A DNA stretch of 64,000 bases from Rhizobium sp. P40RR-XXII. Lineage in GTDB: Bacteria > Pseudomonadota > Alphaproteobacteria > Rhizobiales > Rhizobiaceae. Below, piece by piece: positions 9,036 to 16,888 of this stretch (position 1 is its first letter; every line of letters starts with the position of its first letter). Position numbers and translations under genes: made by a program. Location of the stretch: NCBI RefSeq assembly GCF_012641405.1, contig NZ_JABAII010000009.1, forward strand, positions 1 through 64,000, written 5' to 3'. A model generated the notes under the pieces. It had not been told where the DNA came from, did no database searches, and saw nothing but the letters and a program-made list of their open reading frames with translations.

Positions 9036-9884
9036 ATGATCGAAAAACGTCCCATCGCCAATCTGATCGGCCATCTCATGCTGATCCTTGGCATCGTCAT
9101 TGTCGCCTTCCCGATCTACTACACCTTCGTTGCCTCGACGATGACGTCCGCCGAGATTTTGCGGCCCCCAATCTCGCTGTTGCCCGGCGGTCATTTCGCT
9201 GAGAATTATGGTGAGGCACTCACCGGTGGCGTCGAGCGCGTGGTCGGTGTCAGCCTGCCGCGCATGCTGTGGAACACGTTTGTCGTGGCGGTCGTGATCG
9301 CTGCCGGCAAGATCACGATCTCCTTCCTTTCGGCATTCGCCATCGTCTTCTTTCGCTTTCCGCTGCGGATGGTGTTCTTCTGGATGATCTTCGTCACGTT
9401 GATGTTGCCGGTGGAGGTACGTATCCTGCCGACCTACAAGGTGATCGTCGATCTTGGAATGATCGATACCTATGCCGGCCTCACTCTGCCGCTAATGGCA
9501 TCGGCAACAGCGACCTTCCTGTTCCGGCAATTCTTCCTGACGGTGCCGGGTGAACTGCTGGAAGCCGCCCGCATCGACAATGCCGGCCCCTTCCGCTTCA
9601 TGCGCGATATCCTGCTGCCGCTGTCGAAGACCAATATCGCCGCCCTGTTCGTAATCCTCTTCATCTATGGCTGGACGCAATATTTGTGGCCACTTCTTGT
9701 CACCAATGACGCGAAGATGTCGACGATCATCATCGGGCTCAGAAAGATGGTGGATTTCGCCGACGCGGCGACACCCTGGAATTTCGTAATGGTGACGGCG
9801 ATCCTTGCGATCATCCCGCCCATCCTCGTGGTGGTGCTGATGCAGCGCTGGTTCGTCAAAGGTCTTGTAGAGACGGAGAAATAA
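9036..9884 (+). CDS. ugpE: sn-glycerol-3-phosphate ABC transporter permease UgpE
   Basis: A 282-residue permease with about six membrane segments and the EAA loop LLEAARIDNAGPFRFMRDIL near residue 172. It starts 9 bp after ugpA, and its TAA overlaps the ugpC ATG by one base (TAATG). It is the second half of the Ugp channel heterodimer. Confidence 0.92.
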   Translation: MIEKRPIANLIGHLMLILGIVIVAFPIYYTFVASTMTSAEILRPPISLLPGGHFAENYGEALTGGVERVVGVSLPRMLWNTFVVAVVIAAGKITISFLSAFAIVFFRFPLRMVFFWMIFVTLMLPVEVRILPTYKVIVDLGMIDTYAGLTLPLMASATATFLFRQFFLTVPGELLEAARIDNAGPFRFMRDILLPLSKTNIAALFVILFIYGWTQYLWPLLVTNDAKMSTIIIGLRKMVDFADAATPWNFVMVTAILAIIPPILVVVLMQRWFVKGLVETEK

Positions 9885-10936
9885 TGGCTGGGATCACCCT
9901 TAGAGACGTTCGCAAAACCTATGGCGGCAATGTCGATGTAATCAAAGGCGTGTCGCTCGATATCGCCGACGGCGAACTTGTCGTACTGGTCGGACCTTCC
10001 GGCTGTGGCAAGTCCACGCTCTTACGTATGATCGCGGGCCTCGAAGCTATCTCCTCCGGCGAAATTAATATAGGCGATCGCATCGTCAACCGCCTTGAAC
10101 CCTCAGAGCGCGACATCGCCATGGTCTTCCAGAACTACGCGCTCTATCCTCATATGACCGTGCGCCAAAATTTGGCATATGGCCTGAAGAACCGGAATTT
10201 CCCAGCAGCCGAGATAGACAAGCGCATTCAGTCAGCGGCACGATCGCTCGAGATCGAACCCTTCCTCGAGCGCAAACCACGTCAACTCTCCGGTGGTCAG
10301 CGACAACGTGTAGCGATGGGGCGCGCCATTGTGCGCGAACCGGCGGCGTTCCTGTTCGACGAGCCGCTTTCCAATCTCGATGCCAAGCTACGAGTGCAAA
10401 TGCGCGTCGAGATTAAACGGTTGCAACGCTCGTTGGGAACCACCAGCGTCTATGTCACTCATGACCAGATGGAGGCCATGACACTTGCCGACCGCCTGGT
10501 CGTATTGAATGGCGGGCGGATCGAACAGGTCGGCACGCCGATTGAGCTCTACGAATGCCCTGCCACGACATTTGTTGCGACCTTCATCGGGTCGCCTTCA
10601 ATGAACCTGCTCAGGATCACAGAAAAAAGCGGCGCCGTCCTCGCACCAGCCATGAGCCAGAATGCTGGCGACGCGACAATTGGAATTCGGCCCGAGGATC
10701 TTTATCTTGCCGAGGACATAAATGACGCAGCCCTCATCGTCCGTGCTCGTGTCCAGGCGGTAGAGTTGGTCGGTGCTGAAAGTTACGTCTACGGCATCTT
10801 GCACGATGAACAGACCATTGTCTTTCGTGTTCCCGGTCGCTCCCGGATAGTGATAGATTCCGAGCTTGCCGTAGCTGCTTCTGCCGAAAACCTGCATTTC
10901 TTTGACGGCGAGGGAAACAGGCTAGACCGGGATTGA
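9884..10936 (+). CDS. ugpC: sn-glycerol-3-phosphate ABC transporter ATP-binding protein UgpC
   Basis: A 350-residue ATPase of the MalK/UgpC class with Walker A GPSGCGKST (about residues 37-45), signature LSGGQRQR, Walker B AFLFDEP, switch histidine in YVTHDQMEA, and a C-terminal regulatory OB region. Start and stop of ugpE overlap by one base. It powers UgpAE. In well-studied systems UgpC also senses cytoplasmic phosphate through its C-terminal domain; that role here is inferred. Confidence 0.92.
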   Translation: MAGITLRDVRKTYGGNVDVIKGVSLDIADGELVVLVGPSGCGKSTLLRMIAGLEAISSGEINIGDRIVNRLEPSERDIAMVFQNYALYPHMTVRQNLAYGLKNRNFPAAEIDKRIQSAARSLEIEPFLERKPRQLSGGQRQRVAMGRAIVREPAAFLFDEPLSNLDAKLRVQMRVEIKRLQRSLGTTSVYVTHDQMEAMTLADRLVVLNGGRIEQVGTPIELYECPATTFVATFIGSPSMNLLRITEKSGAVLAPAMSQNAGDATIGIRPEDLYLAEDINDAALIVRARVQAVELVGAESYVYGILHDEQTIVFRVPGRSRIVIDSELAVAASAENLHFFDGEGNRLDRD

Positions 10937-11380
10937 TGATCGGCCTCCTATCCTGGCAGCTTGTTCAAGGGCATTGGGTTCGCTGCGATTGGAATCCTTG
11001 GTGCAATCCCAGTTCTATACGGAACCTGGAAGGGTCGCCTAAAATCCGGACGACAGAGATCGCGCCATCGATAAAGCGAAACGTGAACGCTCGCCTTTCC
11101 GTAAGTTAGATGCAGCGCGACGTGACGACCGCTTATGCTCCCCTATGCTCGCCGGACTTCTCGTCAGCGGCCCAACGTATAACTATCTTTGGCCCTGAGC
11201 CATCGGACGAGAAATGGGTAAAGCGGTAGCTCCGCTTTAAGGCAATGCCCCAACGCAGCTGCTAAAAAGCTGAGCGGCATTATGAGTATCTTGAGTTGGT
11301 CGATGGGATCAGACACGGAAACCAGCGGGAAATGGGCATCGCGACGGATCATCTCAAGACGAGGATTTTGCCAGCGAGGC
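10937..11380. other. intergenic, no convincing gene
   Basis: I see no supported gene. A short plus-strand stretch from about 10965 reads GFAAIGILGAIPVLYGTWKG, which resembles one membrane helix, but it has no start signal and stops soon after. It may be a relic of a membrane protein. Confidence 0.4.
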
Positions 11381-12061
11381 TCAGTCCGTGGCGGCTGCCA
11401 GCACAGAACCACCTCGTGGCTGTTGAACGAGAATTGCCGAGTGAAGGGCATGCGACGCCTTCGAGAAACCGAATGTCGCAGGACTTCCGTCCCATTGCCC
11501 GATGCGTTTCAATGCGGGGACGACGTTGATTTGGGCCAAAGTGCCGCCGGCGTTTTCGACTCGCGCAATTGGTACGTTGACGATGTTTGGGTCGTACTGG
11601 ATCAACCAGACATCCGCCGCCATTCCTCGGCCATCGCCGCGCCCTATCTCCGCGCGGCTTTAGCCAAGGGTGATGGACGGCCCCGTCAGGTGGGAAACGG
11701 TTGACAGAAGTTGGGCCAGTTTGACGAGATTGTTCCCAACCACAGTCGTTGTGCCGTTGATAAACATCTGTGGTGTGAAGGGCCATGACTGATGCAACGG
11801 CGCCTCGTATGCAATCTGTGTATCCGCAAATTCCTGTTTTCGGAATATGTCCTTCCAGCCGAGATAATCCCAGTATGTGACTGAGAAGCTCAACGCGAGG
11901 ACATCGTCGCGCTTTCTGAGCTTTAACAAATTGGCGTTCGCGGGCGGGCAGGACGAACATCCCCAGCTTGTGAAGAGTTCAACAACCGTGAGGGGACGCA
12001 TGTCGCTCGGTGCCGAATGAAAAACGCCCACCATGACATACGCGACCGTTCCGGCGACCAT
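11381..12061 (-). pseudogene. DUF1223 exported thioredoxin-like protein, interrupted by an in-frame stop
   Basis: From ATG 12061 the frame encodes a hydrophobic N-terminus and the DUF1223 hallmark VVELFTSWGCSSCPPANANL, with a CSSC pair as in thioredoxin-like folds. It stops at TAA 11660-11662 after 133 residues. The same frame continues for about 93 more codons with typical DUF1223 C-terminal sequence (ADVWLIQYDP, then NAGGTL, ending near 11381). No frameshift is needed, only one nonsense codon. The reassembled product would be about 227 residues, normal for the family. A truncated 133-residue product is possible, as is a sequencing error. Confidence 0.75.
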
Positions 12062-12319
12062 TAACTTCGCTATCGGCCTTATCGCTTCTCTCCCAGTGGT
12101 TCCATCATCTATGTCGCAATGAGATGGTCGCTTATTACATGGTCACGGCTTCGTGACCGCCGGGCAGCTATTCTTAGGCGAGATCTCTCCAGCTGCGAGG
12201 CGATGTAGCGCCGTCTACAAAAGATTATTTCGCAATGCCTGTAATGAGAGTACTTTAGCATCCTTATTGCCCGATAGGACCGTACCGTAGCCAGCTCTGG
12301 AGGAGCGCCATGGCGACCG

Positions 12320-13174
12320 TTGACCATCTGGAAACAAGCGTCGCCGACGAGAGGTCCCACGACGATCTTCGTTAACCGTCATTCGGTGCTGACGCGCATC
12401 ACGCATTGGCTTAATCTTCTTTGCCTCAGCCTGTTGCTAATGAGCGGTCTCCAGATATTCAACGCTCATCCATCGCTCTACTGGGGCCAGTACGGCGCCG
12501 ATGCCGATCCATCCTGGTTTTCGATCGGGACTGTCCAGGACGGAGATAGCACGCGTGGCGTCTTACGCGTTGGAAACCTGTCTGTTGCGACAACAGGTGT
12601 TCTCGGCGTTTCGCGGGTCGGCGGCGATGTGACCGAGCGGGGCTTTCCTTCCTGGGCGACCATCCCGAGCTATCAGGATCTCGCGACCGGCCGTCGATGG
12701 CATCTGTTCTTTGCCTGGCTCTTCGTGATCAACGGATCGATCTATATGCTTTACGGTGTCCTGAGCGGTCATTTCCGGCGCGATCTCGCGCCGCGCGCTG
12801 ACGAGCTCTCGCCCTCTCATCTTAAAGAAGAGATCGCCGACCACGCACGCCTACGCTTCCCGAAAGGAGAAAAGGCGCGCCATTACAATGTTCTTCAGAA
12901 GCTCGCTTATCTCATCGTTGTCTTCATTCTGCTGCCGCTTATGCTTGCAACCGGGCTGACCATGTCACCCGGCATGGATGCCGGCTTTCCCTCTCTGCTT
13001 GATTTCTTTGCTGGCCGGCAGTCGGCGCGCTCCATCCATTTCATCTGCGCCTGGTCGATCGTCTTCTTCGTTGTGGTGCATGTCACAATGGTCATCCTTT
13101 CCGGTCTTTGGAACAACATGCGCTCGATGATCACCGGCCGTTACAGGATCGAGAATAAAGGGGGTGGCGAATGA
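12320..13174 (+). CDS. membrane cytochrome b domain protein, electron partner of the molybdoenzyme
   Basis: About 284 residues with four to five membrane helices and haem-ligand histidines in contexts such as RITHWLNLL (near residue 30), RRWHLFFAW and SIHFICAW; it fits the cytochrome b/b6 family used by periplasmic oxidoreductases. The start is uncertain. GGAGG at 12299 is ideally placed for ATG 12310, but that ATG is in another frame and ends after 21 codons, so the cytochrome must begin at TTG 12320 or be reached by a frameshift. Its stop overlaps the next gene (ATGA). It probably passes electrons between the quinone pool and the molybdoenzyme. Confidence 0.8.
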   Translation: MTIWKQASPTRGPTTIFVNRHSVLTRITHWLNLLCLSLLLMSGLQIFNAHPSLYWGQYGADADPSWFSIGTVQDGDSTRGVLRVGNLSVATTGVLGVSRVGGDVTERGFPSWATIPSYQDLATGRRWHLFFAWLFVINGSIYMLYGVLSGHFRRDLAPRADELSPSHLKEEIADHARLRFPKGEKARHYNVLQKLAYLIVVFILLPLMLATGLTMSPGMDAGFPSLLDFFAGRQSARSIHFICAWSIVFFVVVHVTMVILSGLWNNMRSMITGRYRIENKGGGE

Positions 13175-13947
13175 CGTTCTCCATCACGCGACGCCACCTG
13201 TTGATCGGATCAGCGGCTGGGCTGGATGCAATCGGCCTTACCGGCTGCGACGACATCGTCCAGAACGCCAAGATTCAAAATGTCCTGGCGATGGCGGAAA
13301 AACTGACGATGAAAAGCCAGCGAATTTTGGTTCCGAGCGACAAGCTGGCTCGCGAGTTCTCGGAAGCGGACATCTCGCCGACCTTCAGGCCGAACGGTAC
13401 CAGTCAGCCGGACAGCGAAGACTATGCCCGGATGATGGCGACCGGCTTTGCGGACTGGCGGTTGAAGATTGACGGTTTGGTCCAGCACCCGCTTGAGCTC
13501 TCGTTAGCGGATCTAAGAAAGTTGCCATCGCGGACGCAAATTACGCGGCATGACTGTGTGGAAGGCTGGAGCGCGATAGGGAAATGGAGGGGCGTGCCGC
13601 TCGGGTTTCTCCTACAGAGTGCCGGTATGAGGCCGGGAGCTCGCTATGCGGTGTTTTACTGCGCCGACGAGCTCGAACAAACGATCGACGGCAGCGGCAC
13701 CTACTACGAGAGCATCGATCTAATCGATGCCTTTCATCCGCAGACAATCCTTGCTTATCAGCTCAACGGCAATGATCTGGAAGTGGCACATGGCGCGCCA
13801 CTGAGGCTGAGGGTTGAACGCCATCTTGGCTACAAACACGCAAAATATCTCACGCGCATTGAAGTCAAAGACAGCTTCGCCAGCCTTTGGGGTGGCAAGG
13901 GCGGTTTCTGGGAGGACCGCGGCTATGAGTGGTACGCGGGGATCTAA
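13171..13947 (+). CDS. Tat-exported molybdopterin-dependent oxidoreductase, sulfite oxidase fold
   Basis: A 258-residue protein with a Tat-like signal (ITRRHLLIGSAAG) and a molybdopterin-binding domain of the sulfite oxidase/MsrP superfamily. The Mo-ligand cysteine is in TRHDCVEGWSAIGKW near residue 130, followed by the family's HGAPLRLRVERHLGYKHAKY. It overlaps the cytochrome b gene by 4 bp, so they form one redox unit at the membrane/periplasm face. The substrate is unknown. The arrangement recalls MsrP/MsrQ (periplasmic methionine sulfoxide reductase), and the next gene encodes a methionine-rich exported protein, which makes a repair role attractive but unproven. Confidence 0.85.
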   Translation: MTFSITRRHLLIGSAAGLDAIGLTGCDDIVQNAKIQNVLAMAEKLTMKSQRILVPSDKLAREFSEADISPTFRPNGTSQPDSEDYARMMATGFADWRLKIDGLVQHPLELSLADLRKLPSRTQITRHDCVEGWSAIGKWRGVPLGFLLQSAGMRPGARYAVFYCADELEQTIDGSGTYYESIDLIDAFHPQTILAYQLNGNDLEVAHGAPLRLRVERHLGYKHAKYLTRIEVKDSFASLWGGKGGFWEDRGYEWYAGI

Positions 13948-14000
13948 CCGCTCGGAAACGTCTGACTACGGGCAATTAGGCCCATCAAGAGGAGGAGAAT

Positions 14001-14270
14001 ATGCTCAAGCTTGCGATGGCGACTGCTTTACTGATGACAGCCTTCACATTGCCGGTCTATGCGGCGAACGCGATGGTGATGAAGTGCGATGACGCTTCCA
14101 TGAAGAAGGCGCAGAGCGACGTGGATGCTATGACCGGGCCAATGATGAAGGAAAAGAAGGCGATGGCATCTAAGGAAATGATGATGGCCAAGGATGCGAT
14201 GAAAGCTAAAAAAATGGACGATTGCAAGATGCACATGGACAAAGCCATGAAGAGCATCGGCAAGATGTAA
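14001..14270 (+). CDS. small exported methionine- and lysine-rich protein
   Basis: 89 residues with a clear signal peptide (MLKLAMATALLMTAFTLPVYA) and GAGGAG placed for ATG 14001. The mature part of about 68 residues has 16 methionines, many lysines and aspartates, and two cysteines about 47 residues apart that could form one disulfide. It lies 53 bp after the molybdoenzyme gene on the same strand. Methionine-rich periplasmic peptides are known as sacrificial oxidant sinks paired with MsrP-type enzymes (MrpX of Azospira suillum) or as copper binders. I infer one of these roles; no family match is claimed. Confidence 0.8.
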   Translation: MLKLAMATALLMTAFTLPVYAANAMVMKCDDASMKKAQSDVDAMTGPMMKEKKAMASKEMMMAKDAMKAKKMDDCKMHMDKAMKSIGKM

Positions 14271-14281
14271 GAAGCCAACCA

Positions 14282-14308
14282 TGGCGACCGGTCAACGTCC
14301 GGTCGCCA
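14282..14308 (+). terminator. stem-loop after the Met-rich protein gene
   Basis: TGGCGACCGG pairs perfectly with CCGGTCGCCA across a 7-base loop, 11 bp after the stop codon. There is no strong T-run, so it may terminate weakly or protect the 3' end of the transcript. Confidence 0.5.
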
Positions 14309-14819
14309 CCATCAAAGATCATTTGTTTAGTCGACCAGCCAAGCGCTGCATGAGATCAATTTGTTTATAGAATTCGCCGCGATCATGCTGGGTGTCCTCG
14401 CGAAGCGGATAAAAGACGCAGTGATGTTCGCATCGCGTTCATATCCTGAAGGACCTTTGCCTTCCGCCAGATTTGCGATACCTCGGTGCAAAGCTCGGAC
14501 GTAGCGGCGTACCTCGGCGGCACCCCGTTGCGCACGCGTGCGGCGGATTACCGAACGCAGATCCGTTTTGCGCCTCGGCGGTAAGAGTATCGGCCTTCAA
14601 CCCGCCATTGGGTTTGAGGCACCGACCGCGGCTGCCTTGGAGACGAATATGTCCTTTCACAGGAAAACGATAATCTGCGCAATGTGGAAGTGATAATTAC
14701 GGCGTACGAAATAATTAGAGAGCATCACGACCTGGTGGCTTGAGCAGCTGTCATTGGAGATCGGCGTCCCAAACGGCGGGATCTCTCACGAGCCCAGCGA
14801 AAGGATGCAGCGGTAGTTT
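14309..14819. other. intergenic, no convincing gene
   Basis: No open frame here has a start signal and a recognisable product. A minus-strand stretch near 14335-14425 stays open but matches nothing I know. Confidence 0.35.
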
Positions 14820-14869
14820 AGAGCGTGATGCGTAAAAGTGTAGGCGTTTTTTGGACGACATCACGCTCT
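14820..14869. repeat. palindromic intergenic repeat
   Basis: AGAGCGTGATG (14820-14830) is the exact inverse of CATCACGCTCT (14859-14869), enclosing 28 bases. Elements with these GAGCGTGATG arms are common in rhizobial intergenic DNA, so this is probably a copy of a dispersed palindromic family. Confidence 0.6.
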
Positions 14870-14882
14870 ACTTCTTTGATTC

Positions 14883-14934
14883 TAGAGCGGATTCAGATTT
14901 TAGGTCGAACAGACCTAAAATCATCCGGCTCTAG
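14883..14934. repeat. nested palindrome overlapping the LysR stop codon
   Basis: Inner arms GATTTTAGGTC (14896-14906) and GACCTAAAATC (14912-14922) are perfect with a GAACA loop. Outer arms CTAGAGCGGAT and ATCCGGCTCTAG pair with one bulge. The outer CTAG supplies the TAG stop of the LysR gene on the minus strand. It resembles the CTAGAGC-ended mosaic repeats of rhizobia and may also act as a terminator. Confidence 0.6.
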
Positions 14935-15821
14935 TTCAACAGCCGGTTTTCCCGAAGGCGCGCCGCTGCCATGTCCACGAAAGCCCGAACCTTGGCGGGC
15001 GCGTGTCGCCCTTCCGGGTGAAGGATGTGAATGGGCATCGGCGGCTCTTCATAGTCGCTGAGGACGATCTGCAGCTCCCCCGCAAGCAGGGCTGGACCGA
15101 TTTGGTAATGCAGGACTCGGGTCAGTCCCCAGCCTACCCGGGCGGCCGTGATCACGGCGTCGTTGGTGTTGCATTGTAGAAGGGGGTCGATCGTCACCCG
15201 CTGTTCGTTTGCAAAACGCCATTCGGGCGATGCCCAGGCGCTTGTGGACGCGGCAATGCGATGGTTCTTGAGGTCGGCCGGTGTGGTCGGAACGCCATGG
15301 TTCTCGAAATAGCTCGGGGACCCGCAGATGACATGTCGAACGGTCCCGACCTTTATGGCGGAGAAACCGGAATCCCGTAGGTGGCCGATACGAACGGCCA
15401 CGTCGACGCCTTCTTCGACGATGTTGACCGGGCGATCGATAAACAGCGTCCTTGCATGCATGGTCGGGAAGGTGTTCAGGAATTCGGTCACGATAGGCAG
15501 CACGTACATCTGCCCGAACAATGCTGAAGCCGTGATGGCCAGCGTACCAGTCGGAGTGGCATAGGAGCCTCCCGCAGCGGCCTCCGCTTCGGCGATATCC
15601 GCCAATATTCGGCGGCAATCCTCGAAATACCGTGTGCCTGCCTCCGTCATCTTGACGGAGCGCGTCGTGCGAACGAAAAGGCGGGCGCCAATCAGATCTT
15701 CAAGCGCTGCGACGGCGCGGGTGACAGCCGGTGCACTCATATGCATGTGCCGCGCGGTATCCGCAAAACTTCCGGTCTCCGCAACCCTCGCGAAAATCCG
15801 CATTGCCTGCCATCGATCCAT
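14931..15821 (-). CDS. LysR family transcriptional regulator
   Basis: 296 residues with an N-terminal winged helix-turn-helix (FARVAETGSFADTARHMHMSAPAVTRAVAALE) and a LysR substrate-binding domain. It lies downstream of the AhpD-like/DUF1348/flavoreductase/GST genes on the same strand, 148 bp after the last of them. It could regulate that set, although it is not divergent from a target as is usual. Its last codons come from the palindromic repeat. The inducer is unknown. Confidence 0.9.
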   Translation of the reverse strand: MDRWQAMRIFARVAETGSFADTARHMHMSAPAVTRAVAALEDLIGARLFVRTTRSVKMTEAGTRYFEDCRRILADIAEAEAAAGGSYATPTGTLAITASALFGQMYVLPIVTEFLNTFPTMHARTLFIDRPVNIVEEGVDVAVRIGHLRDSGFSAIKVGTVRHVICGSPSYFENHGVPTTPADLKNHRIAASTSAWASPEWRFANEQRVTIDPLLQCNTNDAVITAARVGWGLTRVLHYQIGPALLAGELQIVLSDYEEPPMPIHILHPEGRHAPAKVRAFVDMAAARLRENRLLN

Positions 15822-15969
15822 TCGCCCCTCAAAGATTGCTCGTGTTGCTCAACGTGACCGTCGCCCAGAAATCTATCAATCCCGAAAGAGATCGAGCAAG
15901 ACCGTTTCGAGATTTATACCAATGACATGGCTGGCGATGTCATGAAAGATTGACGATGGCCTATACGGA

Positions 15970-16278
15970 TCACAACAGAGATCGGCTGATGTAGGACGCT
16001 GCCAGTCTTTCGATGTCGGCACAGGCTCGCGTGCCGATACCGGCTTTCAAGGCGCGCTCGCGGTGCTCGGCGTCTGGCTTGAGAGCCACGGCTATTGCCT
16101 TGGAAAGCTGGAAATCGAAGCTCGAGCCCTTGCGGGCCATATCGACTTCGGCCCCCGTCATGCCGAGCGCCTTTGCGTCCATTTCCTGCTGTCGGGCAAA
16201 AATTGGATCCCCGCGTCCGGCAGTAAGCGCGAGCTCGATCGACAGCCGCGCCCGAGCATCGAGCTTGAAACCTGCCAT
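15970..16278 (-). CDS. AhpD/carboxymuconolactone decarboxylase-like small protein
   Basis: 102 residues beginning MAGFKLDARARLSIELALTA, which resembles the helical AhpD-like fold. The catalytic CxxC of true AhpD is absent; the only cysteine is near the C-terminus. GGGAGG lies eight bases before ATG 16278. It follows the DUF1348 gene by 30 bp in a co-directional set with a flavoreductase and a glutathione transferase, so a detoxification or redox context is likely. Family assignment is by overall pattern only. Confidence 0.6.
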   Translation of the reverse strand: MAGFKLDARARLSIELALTAGRGDPIFARQQEMDAKALGMTGAEVDMARKGSSFDFQLSKAIAVALKPDAEHRERALKAGIGTRACADIERLAASYISRSLL

Positions 16279-16308
16279 GGTGGCGACCTCCCAGATGCGG
16301 ACCTGGCT

Positions 16309-16773
16309 TTAGAAGCCGAAGTCGCTCAAACACTGGTGATCGTCAGGCCGGCGGCCGAGCGGCCAGCGGAACCTGCGCTCCGCCTCCGTGATCGGGTGTT
16401 CGTTGATGCTGGCATGCCGCGCCCGCATCAGCCCGTCCTCCGCGAATTCCCAGTTCTCGTTGCCATAGGCACGAAACCACTGACCGCTGCCGTCGTGATA
16501 TTCGTAGGCGTAGCGAACGGCTATGCGGTTGCCCTGGAAAGCCCAAATCTCCTTGATCAGCCGATAATCGAGCTCGCGGTTCCATTTGCGCCTCAGGAAA
16601 GCTTCAGCCTCGGCACGATTGGTCGCGAATTCGACGCGGTTGCGCCAGCGTGTGTCGAGTGTATAGGCGAGCGCCACGTTGGCGGCATCGCGGCTGTTCC
16701 AGCCATCTTCGGCAAGACGGACCTTTTCGATGGCGCTCTGTTCATTGAAAGGGGGAAGTGGCGGACGAGACAT
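16309..16773 (-). CDS. DUF1348 (NTF2-like fold) protein
   Basis: 154 residues matching the DUF1348 family closely: KVRLAEDGWNSRDAANVALAY near the start, then TRWRNRVEF and RIAVRYAYEYHD in the middle and a C-terminal GRRPDDH. The family adopts the NTF2-like cone fold and has no established reaction. AAGGA precedes ATG 16773 by nine bases. It sits between the flavoreductase fusion and the AhpD-like gene. Confidence 0.85.
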   Translation of the reverse strand: MSRPPLPPFNEQSAIEKVRLAEDGWNSRDAANVALAYTLDTRWRNRVEFATNRAEAEAFLRRKWNRELDYRLIKEIWAFQGNRIAVRYAYEYHDGSGQWFRAYGNENWEFAEDGLMRARHASINEHPITEAERRFRWPLGRRPDDHQCLSDFGF

Positions 16774-16888
16774 GGTTCGGTTCCTTATAGATTGGAAATG
16801 GATAGGGCGGCGTGGCCGACACCAGGCGGAAGATGATCGGCACGGAGCCGATCTGGCTCTGGATGCCTTCCAGCATCAATGGGAAGCG

